Origin: an uncultured Bryobacterales bacterium
GTDB taxonomy: Bacteria; Acidobacteriota; Terriglobia; Bryobacterales; UBA6623
NCBI GenBank assembly: GCA_946887065.1
Contig: CAMPKL010000315.1
Coordinates: 1 to 5,120 of the forward strand
Direction: 5' to 3'
DNA: 5,120 nt
Position 1 is the first letter of the stretch. Each line of letters begins with the position of its first letter. Made by a program: the position numbers and the translations under genes. Shown here one piece after another: positions 1 through 5,120 of this stretch. The notes under the pieces were generated by a model that was given only the letters and a program-made list of their open reading frames with translations, had not been told where the DNA came from and ran no database searches.

Positions 1-877
1 GACTGATGAAGCCCGTCTCGAACGTTCCGCCGTTTTGCAACTGACTGAAGTTCGGTCCGCCGAAGACTGGGTCGGGCGTGCAGACCAAGCCGGACGAGGC
101 GATGGAGATTGTCGCGTAGTTGCTGGGGACGCCGTTGACGGTCACAACCACAGGCAAAAAGCAGCCAGAAATGTTGGGCGCGGCAATGCGTATTTGGTCG
201 ATGGCGGAGCAGCACCCGGAGCGGCCGGCATAGAGTACCGGCTGTTCCACGTTCGCTACGTAGACCTTGACCGCACCGGCGGCAAGCAAATTGCCGGTTT
301 GCGGCAGACCATCGTCATTCGCATTTAGGGATGCGCCGAGGCCGGTTCCCCAAATATCAACGAAGTCGCCGGGGTTAGCGGAGTTGATCGTCGTGTAGAC
401 GGCGGAAGCCGCCAGCGGATCCGTCGCCACGGCAGGGCCGAAGCCCTGTTGATTGATCGTGAAGATGCCGAAGCTGTTTGCGACGACCTTGACGGGACCG
501 GTGCCGGCGACGACGTTGTTGAAGCGCACTGTCATCGTACCCGTCCCAATCGGCGTGTCGGACGGCAGGATGCCGGCGATCTGCCCTGCGGAGGTGTAAA
601 CCATGAAGCACCGCTTAGTCACGCTGCCCACGGTCACGTCAATCGTGGTGCCGGCGAGGGTGCTAGGGAAGGGAAAAGGGTTGGGAACTTGAATGCTCGC
701 CGGTCCAAGACCGGCGCCGAACGCGATGAACATGCTTCCCCGGGCGATGCTCCCGTTGGGCAATGCGGGGTTGACGTAGCTCGCTGCGTTCACAGGGACG
801 ACGGACTGTGCGGCCGCGGTCCCGGCCAGAATGAAGCCTAATATGATGGTGAGGAGGGACTGAATCGAACGTCTCAT
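1..877 (-). CDS. Secreted Ig-like (TIGR03437-type) protein, 3' end cut by window edge
   Basis: An open frame of 292 codons runs from an ATG at 877 off the left edge without a stop, so the C-terminus is missing. Residues 1-23 form a Sec signal peptide: MRRS basic start, hydrophobic core LLTIILGFILAG, and cleavage site AAA|Q. The mature part opens with VNAASYVNPALPNGSIARG, a typical opening of Solibacter-type surface proteins. Two similar beta-rich modules follow, about residues 40-140 and 165-262. The second has the TIGR03437 signature order: GDFVDIWGTGLG, then VLYAGRSG, DQIRIAAP, VVVTVNGVPSN and ATISIA. Cysteines at 90, 222, 223, 239 and 266 suggest disulfides and an exported location. After the module the chain continues (CTPDPVFGG...), so another region lies outside the window. 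The family is predicted to be cell-surface or secreted, possibly adhesive or a carrier for other domains; no enzymatic motif is visible. It sits 49 bases downstream of the SDR gene on the same strand and may be co-transcribed with it. Export is well supported; the precise function is unknown. Confidence 0.85.
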   Translation of the reverse strand, partial: MRRSIQSLLTIILGFILAGTAAAQSVVPVNAASYVNPALPNGSIARGSMFIAFGAGLGPASIQVPNPFPFPSTLAGTTIDVTVGSVTKRCFMVYTSAGQIAGILPSDTPIGTGTMTVRFNNVVAGTGPVKVVANSFGIFTINQQGFGPAVATDPLAASAVYTTINSANPGDFVDIWGTGLGASLNANDDGLPQTGNLLAAGAVKVYVANVEQPVLYAGRSGCCSAIDQIRIAAPNISGCFLPVVVTVNGVPSNYATISIASSGLVCTPDPVFGGPNFSQLQNGGTFETGFIS

Positions 878-884
878 ATAGACA

Positions 885-900
885 CGTTACTCCCGTAACG
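885..900 (-). promoter_or_regulatory. Hairpin carrying the Shine-Dalgarno of the secreted-protein gene
   Basis: On the minus strand the leader reads CGTTAC-GGGA-GTAACG: a perfect 6-bp stem closed by a GGGA tetraloop of the stable GNRA class. The only purine-rich ribosome binding candidate, GGGAG (894-890), is formed by the loop plus the first base of the 3' arm and lies 12 bases from the ATG at 877, a little long for a normal spacing. No T-run follows the stem on either strand, so it does not look like an intrinsic terminator for the SDR gene. A role in translation control is inferred, not shown. Confidence 0.45.
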
Positions 901-926
901 GCGTCGTAAGAATGTTTATTTTTCGC

Positions 927-1637
927 TTACTTGGACGGCGGCTTGCTCGGGCGCATTTCCAGGCGACTGATCAAGTTGCGGTCCGGCATGGATATCAGGT
1001 CGACTGCCGTGTCAGCGATGGCTCCGGGGTCGATTTTCCACTCGGCGACGTCGGCGCCGCCCGGCGTGAACTCAGTCGCGACGCTTCCGGGCATGATCTG
1101 CGATACGCGAATGTCGTACTGCCGCAGATCGAGAATTATCGCTTCACTGATGCCGTTGAGTCCGAACTTGGAGGCGTTGTAGGCGGACCCCGCCGCGAAG
1201 GTGTTGCGGCCCGCCAAGCTGCCGATGTTGAGGATGAATCCCCCGCCCCGTTTCTTCATCTGCGGCACGGCCGCGCGTACGCAGTAGAAGACCCCGCTCA
1301 AGTTGGTGTCGATCACTTCCCGCCATTGCTCCAAGCTGAGCTGATCGACGGGCGCAAAGTGGCCGACGCCGGCGTTGTTGACCAAGATGTCGACTCCGCC
1401 GTAGGTTTCCGCCGTGAAGCCAAAAAGCGCTTCGACGTCTTCCCATTTCGAAACGTCGCAGCGCTTCCCGGAGACCTCGCCGTCAGCAGACAGGTCCTTT
1501 ACCGCTTCGGCGAGGCCTACGGAGTCGCGGCCGCAGACCACCACTTTGGCGCCTTCGCGCACCAATGCTTCGGCGATGGCCAGTCCAATGCCCTTGGTTC
1601 CGCCCGTCACAATCGCTGTTTTGCCTTTGATTTCCAT
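927..1637 (-). CDS. Classical SDR-family NAD(P)-dependent oxidoreductase (FabG-like)
   Basis: This is a complete 236-residue protein, the usual length for a classical short-chain dehydrogenase/reductase, cytosolic and without a signal peptide. The Rossmann-fold glycine motif TGGTKGIG is at residues 11-18, the acidic adenine-site residue is D61, and NNAG is at 87-90. The catalytic tetrad is N112 (TNLSG), S140 (NIGS), Y153 and K157 (YNASK), followed by the cofactor-binding PG at 183-184. Arg37 after the second beta strand (VVVCGRD) and Lys15 in the glycine motif favour NADP(H) over NAD(H). It should therefore reduce a carbonyl or oxidise an alcohol; the substrate cannot be read from the sequence. 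The tail, RLEMRPSKPPSK, is of a kind seen in many generic SDRs, and the chain lacks the C-terminal features of true fatty-acid-synthesis FabG, so I give no gene symbol. The ATG at 1637 places the glycine motif at the normal distance from the N-terminus. An AGGGAG Shine-Dalgarno lies 11 bases upstream. The gene is divergent from the GAF-like gene and precedes the secreted-protein gene. Confidence 0.95.
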   Translation of the reverse strand: MEIKGKTAIVTGGTKGIGLAIAEALVREGAKVVVCGRDSVGLAEAVKDLSADGEVSGKRCDVSKWEDVEALFGFTAETYGGVDILVNNAGVGHFAPVDQLSLEQWREVIDTNLSGVFYCVRAAVPQMKKRGGGFILNIGSLAGRNTFAAGSAYNASKFGLNGISEAIILDLRQYDIRVSQIMPGSVATEFTPGGADVAEWKIDPGAIADTAVDLISMPDRNLISRLEMRPSKPPSK

Positions 1638-1648
1638 GCTGACTCGCG

Positions 1649-1654
1649 CTCCCT
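1649..1654 (-). promoter_or_regulatory. Ribosome binding site of the SDR gene
   Basis: The minus strand reads AGGGAG, 11 bases before the ATG at 1637. This is a good match to the anti-Shine-Dalgarno at slightly long spacing. It supports the chosen start, as no other in-frame start lies between it and the Rossmann motif. Confidence 0.5.
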
Positions 1655-1657
1655 GCC

Positions 1658-1670
1658 CGCCGTTGCGGCG
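1658..1670 (-). promoter_or_regulatory. Small GC-rich inverted repeat in the SDR leader
   Basis: CGCCG and CGGCG form a perfect 5-bp stem around a 3-base loop, just upstream of the AGGGAG of the SDR gene. It lies inside the 91-base divergent region and could be a leader hairpin or an operator half-site pair. It is short and GC-rich, so it could occur by chance in this genome; no function is claimed. Confidence 0.25.
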
Positions 1671-1682
1671 TTTACCCTAAGC

Positions 1683-1688
1683 TACAAT
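1683..1688 (+). promoter_or_regulatory. Candidate -10 box (TACAAT) for the GAF-like gene
   Basis: TACAAT differs from the sigma-70 -10 consensus by one base and lies in the AT-richest part of the divergent intergenic region. It would start transcription near 1695, giving a leader of about 34 bases before the ATG at 1729. No good -35 is visible at 16-18 bases; TTGCGG at 1663-1668 is only 14 bases away. The same hexamer recurs before the transglycosylase gene, which raises my confidence a little. Confidence 0.4.
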
Positions 1689-1728
1689 AAAAGTCCTTCC
1701 GCAGCTTCTTCGTCGTCGAGAACGGCTC

Positions 1729-2379
1729 ATGTCCACCGAGTTAGAACGCACGATCGACAGCATAGTCGGTGATACGGTGAGTTCCAAACTGGACACTTTC
1801 GCGGCGGACCTCGCCGAGCGTTTGCGTTCCGAGTGCGCCGCTCTCGTCGACCAGATCCGGAAGGCCGACGCGCCGAGCCCTGCGGGTTCTTACGACAAGT
1901 TGTTGGAGGGTCTGCGGCGAATCCAGAAGGCCAACTCCGTCGTGGACGTCGCCGGCGCGCTCGTTGATTCCGCGGCAACCTTCTGCGGAAGGGCGGGTCT
2001 GCTCATCAACAAGGGCGATAATCTGTTGGGCTTTCGCTTGGCCGGCGCAGGGACGGGAGACAAAGCCGCGGCCTTCCAGGAGCTTTGCATCTCACTGCTC
2101 GACGCCGCAGCCTTCGAGCAGGCGGTGGACTTGTCCGACAGCGTCGTCGCTTCCGGTTCACCCTCTGACCTCTCGGCTCCTCTTGTCGATCTGCTGGCGC
2201 TCCAGCCGGAAGACCGCATAGGGCTATTCCCGATACGGCTGCGATCCAAGGTGCTGGCGGTTCTCTATTGCGACTCTAAAGGCCAAGGCGCCCCGGCACC
2301 CATGCAGTCGACCGCCATCGAGGCGCTGATATCCTCCGCCGAAGGCTGGATCGAGGCCGTGAGCACCCGCAAACGTTAA
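1729..2379 (+). CDS. Small cytosolic GAF-like protein with helical N-terminus, function unknown
   Basis: This is a complete 216-residue protein with no signal peptide or membrane segment. Residues 1-47 are a charged amphipathic helix (ELERTIDSIVGDTVSSKLDTF and on), likely a coiled coil for dimerisation. After a Pro/Gly/Ser linker at 48-54 comes a helix (YDKLLEGLRRIQKA) and then a pattern like a degenerate GAF domain: VDVAGALVDSAATFCGRAGLLINKGDNLLGFRLAG at about 72-106 (helix and first strands), and IGLFPIRLRSKVLAVLYCDSKG at about 164-185, the paired last strands typical of GAF folds. A final helix ends the protein. GAF domains usually bind small ligands or mediate dimerisation, but no ligand motif can be named here and no output domain such as HD, GGDEF or kinase is attached. 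The ATG at 1729 has only a weak GAG Shine-Dalgarno (1718-1720). It is 54 bases upstream of the lytic transglycosylase gene on the same strand. The GAF assignment is from fold pattern, not from strong identity. Confidence 0.8.
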   Translation: MSTELERTIDSIVGDTVSSKLDTFAADLAERLRSECAALVDQIRKADAPSPAGSYDKLLEGLRRIQKANSVVDVAGALVDSAATFCGRAGLLINKGDNLLGFRLAGAGTGDKAAAFQELCISLLDAAAFEQAVDLSDSVVASGSPSDLSAPLVDLLALQPEDRIGLFPIRLRSKVLAVLYCDSKGQGAPAPMQSTAIEALISSAEGWIEAVSTRKR

Positions 2380-2418
2380 AGTTCGCTCTCCTAGTTTTCG
2401 CTCCGCCAAAACGACCCT

Positions 2419-2424
2419 TACAAT
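2419..2424 (+). promoter_or_regulatory. Candidate -10 box (TACAAT) for the lytic transglycosylase gene
   Basis: TACAAT sits in the 54-base gap after the GAF-like gene. Transcription would begin near 2431, only about three bases before the TTG start at 2434, so the message would be nearly leaderless. No -35 match is convincing (TTTTCG at 2395-2400 is weak). If it is used, the transglycosylase has its own promoter in addition to any read-through. Confidence 0.35.
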
Positions 2425-2432
2425 AGAGGGAG
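2425..2432 (+). promoter_or_regulatory. Purine-rich Shine-Dalgarno-like run abutting the TTG start
   Basis: AGAGGGAG is a strong anti-Shine-Dalgarno match but ends one base before the TTG at 2434, far closer than the usual 5-9 bases. Either initiation tolerates this, or the mRNA starts within it and is read nearly leaderless. No ATG or GTG start exists upstream in frame before a TAG at 2392. Confidence 0.35.
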
Positions 2433-2433
2433 C

Positions 2434-4635
2434 TTGACGAGCTTCGGGAAACATATCAGACGTTCTCTGGTTTGGCCGTTGCTGCCGGCGGCGCTTCTGA
2501 CGGCGCTAAGCCTGCACGCGGCCGCTCCCGCCGATCTCTCGCGCCTAGCTCGCGAATGGGTCTCCTCCGGCAGCCCTGCCGACCGCGCGCCGTTGGAAAC
2601 CTATGCCGATCGCAACAACGGACGCCTGGCGGCCTATGCGCGGCTGGCGCTCGGCTACAAAGACTACCTCATGGGGGATTATCTGTCGGCGGCGAAAGAA
2701 CTTGCGTTGGTCGGCGACGAGCCGCAACTCGCGCCGTACGCGGTTTACTACCGCGGCAAGGGCCTGGCGCTCGCCGAACAGCACCAAGCAGCGGCGGACA
2801 CGCTCAAGGACTATTCCAAACGGTTCCCGTACAGCCGGCACGCGGCGGCAGCCGATCGTGTTCGCGCCGAAAGCCTGATTCGCGCCCAGCAATTTCAAGA
2901 GGCTGAAGCCTTCTTGCAGCCAAAAGCCTCAGCCGTGCCGGAAGCGGCGCGCTTCTACTTGTTGGGCCGTGTCCTCGATCTGACTGATCGCCGCGTCGAA
3001 GCGGTTCCGGTCTATCGTCAGGTCTATTATTTCTACCCCACGTCCGCCGAGGCCGATCTCGCCGAAAAGCATCTTGACGCGATCCGCCTCAGCATCGGTA
3101 ATGCTTATCCGGCTGCCCCGGACGCTTGGCGTTTCGAGCGCGGCAAGCGCCTATATGCCGCCCGCAAGTACTCCGACTCCATTGACCAGCTCCGGTGGGC
3201 GCAAGACAGCCTGACCGGGTCCGACCTCGAAGAAGCGAAGCTGCGCTACGGCGTTGCGCTCTATCTAGCCCAACGAACGACAGACGCTTACGAGTCGCTG
3301 TCGAAGACCTCGTTCACCAGCGCGGAGCGTGAGGCTGAACGGATCTACTATTTGGGTGAGTGTGAACGCCGCCGCGGCGAAATCGACAAATTCCGCTCCC
3401 GCGCCGACGAACTCAAACAGAAGTTTCCGAAGTCGAAGTGGTACGAAGAATCGCTGCTGTCGTTGGGCAATTTCTACTTGTTGCGGAACGACGGCGCGGA
3501 GTCACGCCGCTTCTATGCCCGCTTGGCCGAAGAGGTCCCCGATGGAGAACACGCCGATCTAGCGCACTGGAAAGTTTGCTGGCGCGCGTATTTGGATCGC
3601 GATCCGCGCGTTAGGCAACTGTTCGAGGAGCATGTGCGGCGTTATCCAGGCTCGGGACAAGTATCCGCCGCGCTTTACTGGATGGGTCGCCTCGACGAAA
3701 AAAGCGATTCGCTGGCCTCGGCGCGCGCCTTTTACGCGGAGATCGATTCGCGCTATCCCAACCACTACTATGCGGACCTGGCCCGCCGCCGCCTTGATGA
3801 GATCGGCAAGGGAACTCCTGTCGGGGCCGTGACAGCACTGACGCAGCGCCTCCCCTCTCCTCGCAAACTTGCATCCGAAGCGGGACCGGAGATGACCGCA
3901 TTGCTTGAGCAAGGACGGCTGCTCTTCGATCTCGGACTCGACCAGGATGCCGAAAGCGAGTTAAGCCGCGCCGACTACCGTAGGGCCGATTCCCTGTGGG
4001 TCGGTCTGGAGCTGTTCCGCATTAAGAGCGACAACTTAGAGCACGGCCGCGGCCTGCGCTACATGAAGCGGTACGGCTTCGGTTATCTCAATATTCCTGT
4101 CGACGCGGCCCCGCGAGCCTTTTGGGAAAGTCTTTATCCCATGCCGTGGGAGCAGGATCTGCGCAGCCGCGCTCAGCCGCACGGCCTCGACCCCTATCTC
4201 GTTGCGGGCCTAATCCGCCAAGAGTCTGAATACGACCACGCCGCTGTTTCACGGGCGGGCGCTATCGGCCTGATGCAAGTCATGCCGTCCACTGGCCGCG
4301 ATATCTTCCGGCAACTCGGCCTTGCCGGCTTCTCGCCGGCGAAGTTGCGCGACCCCGACATCAGCCTGCGTCTGGGCACGTATCACCTCAAAGAAGTAGT
4401 CGACCGCTTTAACGGCTCGCTCGAACTCGCTCTCGCCGCTTACAACGCCGGCGCTAAACGAGCCGACGAATGGATTACGTGGGGCGATTTCCAAGAACCA
4501 GCCGAGTTCGTTGAGACTATCCCCTTTACCGAGACCCGAGGCTACGTACAATCCGTGCTTCGCAATCGCGACATGTACCGCAGGCTCTACGACGGGAACA
4601 GCGGCGCCAACGCCTCCCTCGCCACGCGAGATTAG
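2434..4635 (+). CDS. Exported Slt70-type soluble lytic transglycosylase with TPR-like superhelix
   Basis: This 733-residue enzyme should cleave the MurNAc-GlcNAc bond of peptidoglycan in the periplasm, forming 1,6-anhydroMurNAc ends. Residues 1-33 are a Sec signal peptide: KHIRR, then hydrophobic SLVWPLLPAALLTALSL, with APA|D as the likely cleavage. There is no lipobox Cys, so it should be soluble. Residues about 35-570 are alpha-helical TPR/BamD-like repeats, with recurring aromatic-Pro motifs near 130 (RFPYS), 200 (YFYPTS), 330 (KFPKS), 403 (RYPGS) and 440 (RYPNH), matching the doughnut-shaped U/L region of Slt70. The catalytic SLT domain is at about 578-720: GLDPYLVAGLIRQES with catalytic Glu597 followed by Ser598, GLMQVMP at 612-618, LALAAYNAG at 665-673 and ETRGYVQSVL at 700-709. 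All key motifs are intact. It is longer than E. coli Slt70 (about 645). The TTG at 2434 is chosen because the basic n-region of the signal peptide needs it and no upstream start exists. It lies between the GAF-like and ABC ATPase genes, same strand. I do not use the symbol slt because orthology is untested. Confidence 0.95.
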   Translation: MTSFGKHIRRSLVWPLLPAALLTALSLHAAAPADLSRLAREWVSSGSPADRAPLETYADRNNGRLAAYARLALGYKDYLMGDYLSAAKELALVGDEPQLAPYAVYYRGKGLALAEQHQAAADTLKDYSKRFPYSRHAAAADRVRAESLIRAQQFQEAEAFLQPKASAVPEAARFYLLGRVLDLTDRRVEAVPVYRQVYYFYPTSAEADLAEKHLDAIRLSIGNAYPAAPDAWRFERGKRLYAARKYSDSIDQLRWAQDSLTGSDLEEAKLRYGVALYLAQRTTDAYESLSKTSFTSAEREAERIYYLGECERRRGEIDKFRSRADELKQKFPKSKWYEESLLSLGNFYLLRNDGAESRRFYARLAEEVPDGEHADLAHWKVCWRAYLDRDPRVRQLFEEHVRRYPGSGQVSAALYWMGRLDEKSDSLASARAFYAEIDSRYPNHYYADLARRRLDEIGKGTPVGAVTALTQRLPSPRKLASEAGPEMTALLEQGRLLFDLGLDQDAESELSRADYRRADSLWVGLELFRIKSDNLEHGRGLRYMKRYGFGYLNIPVDAAPRAFWESLYPMPWEQDLRSRAQPHGLDPYLVAGLIRQESEYDHAAVSRAGAIGLMQVMPSTGRDIFRQLGLAGFSPAKLRDPDISLRLGTYHLKEVVDRFNGSLELALAAYNAGAKRADEWITWGDFQEPAEFVETIPFTETRGYVQSVLRNRDMYRRLYDGNSGANASLATRD

Positions 4636-4668
4636 CCGCTCGCTCTGTTACCCTGCTCTTGCTGATTC

Positions 4669-5120
4669 ATGTCTAACCCAGCCGCACTGCAGGTCGATGG
4701 CCTGTCGTTCTCTTACGGAGACCGAAAGGCTCTCGACGACGTCCGCTTCGAAGTCGCCCGCGGGGAGATCTTCGGATTACTCGGCCCAAACGGCGGCGGC
4801 AAGACCACCCTGTTCCGGATTCTTTCCACCTTGTTGCCCCCGGCATCCGGCACGGCTCGTATCTTCGGCAAGGATGTCGTAGCCGAGCCATTGGAAGTCC
4901 GCAAGAGCATCGGCGTCGTCTTCCAAAACCAAAGCCTGGACCGGCGTCTCTCCGTTGAAGAGAACTTGACTTACCAGGGGATGCTCTACGGCATCACCGG
5001 CGCGGAACTAAAACGGCGTATCGCTTTCGCCGCCGACAGAACAGGGATCGGCGATCGTCTAAAAGACAAAGTGGAAAAGCTCTCCGGCGGCCTTCGCCAA
5101 CGGGCCGAACTGGCCAAGTC
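4669..5120 (+). CDS. ABC transporter ATP-binding protein, DrrA/ABC-2 type, 3' end cut by window edge
   Basis: The first 150 residues of a cytosolic ABC ATPase are present; the frame runs off the right edge before Walker B. After an A-loop tyrosine (FSYGDRKAL, Y16) comes Walker A GPNGGGKT at 39-46 (Lys45), the Q-loop Gln86 in GVVFQNQSLD, and the signature LSGGLRQR at 138-145. The NQSLDRRLSVEENLTYQGMLYGI stretch and the LSGG-x-RQR signature are typical of the DrrA/NatA-like subfamily that pairs with ABC-2 membrane proteins to export drugs, lipids, polysaccharides or ions. The third Gly in Walker A (GGG, more often GAG or GSG) is a tolerated variant. The ATG at 4669 gives a normal N-terminus, but no Shine-Dalgarno is visible upstream. 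The gene is 33 bases after the transglycosylase stop, which suggests co-transcription. A permease gene would be expected just downstream, outside the window. The substrate cannot be inferred. Confidence 0.93.
   Translation, partial: MSNPAALQVDGLSFSYGDRKALDDVRFEVARGEIFGLLGPNGGGKTTLFRILSTLLPPASGTARIFGKDVVAEPLEVRKSIGVVFQNQSLDRRLSVEENLTYQGMLYGITGAELKRRIAFAADRTGIGDRLKDKVEKLSGGLRQRAELAK

Noticed and set aside
35..841. Plus-strand open frames at 35-328 and 449-841
   Set aside because: Both are opposite the secreted Ig-like protein, whose signal peptide and module motifs are coherent over the whole interval; the plus-strand translations are Arg/Gly/Asp-rich with no recognisable domain.
885..900. Intrinsic terminator after the SDR gene
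   Set aside because: The stem is only 6 bp and no T-run follows it on the minus strand; the sequence goes straight to TGTCTAT and the next ATG.
906..930. GTAAG...CTTAC inverted repeat around the SDR stop codon
   Set aside because: Five-base arms with a 15-base AT-rich loop are expected by chance and have no supporting context.
912..1772. Long plus-strand open frame (286 codons) antisense to the SDR gene
   Set aside because: It lies opposite a clearly real SDR with all catalytic motifs, its translation resembles no family, and it overlaps the start of the GAF-like gene. GC-rich codon bias explains such antisense frames.
2394..2412. GTTTT...AAAAC inverted repeat between the GAF-like and transglycosylase genes as a terminator
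   Set aside because: The stem has five A/T-dominated pairs with a 9-base loop and no T-run after it; too weak to call.

Overview
This 5.1-kb GC-rich window most likely comes from the Acidobacteriota, probably the Solibacter/Bryobacter group. The main clue is the partial secreted protein at the left edge. It carries the Ig-like, Cys-containing module that I recognise as the TIGR03437 type, a family strongly expanded in Solibacter and its relatives. The taxonomic call is from family knowledge, not from a search.

Layout: the left third (1-1637) is on the minus strand. It holds an SDR-family oxidoreductase (927-1637), followed 49 bases downstream by the partial secreted Ig-like protein (877 to the left edge). 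A 91-base divergent intergenic region (1638-1728) separates these from three plus-strand genes: a small cytosolic GAF-like protein with a helical N-terminus (1729-2379), a 733-residue exported Slt70-type lytic transglycosylase with a TPR-rich superhelix (2434-4635, TTG start), and the N-terminal half of a DrrA-like ABC transporter ATPase (4669 to the right edge). The gaps between the plus-strand genes are 54 and 33 bases, so read-through is plausible, but TACAAT boxes before the first two suggest separate promoters as well.

How they fit together: the lytic transglycosylase cuts peptidoglycan in the periplasm, and the ABC ATPase would power an ABC-2 type exporter whose permease should lie just beyond the window. 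The GAF-like protein has no assigned role. The SDR and the secreted protein have no clear functional link beyond adjacency. There are no RNA genes, mobile elements, CRISPR arrays or convincing terminators, and no gene-free stretch over 300 bases. I see no clear novel multi-gene system. The points most worth a second look are the duplicated Cys-bearing Ig-like module, the hairpin that presents the ribosome binding site of that gene, the unusual TTG start of the transglycosylase, and the orphan GAF-like protein.
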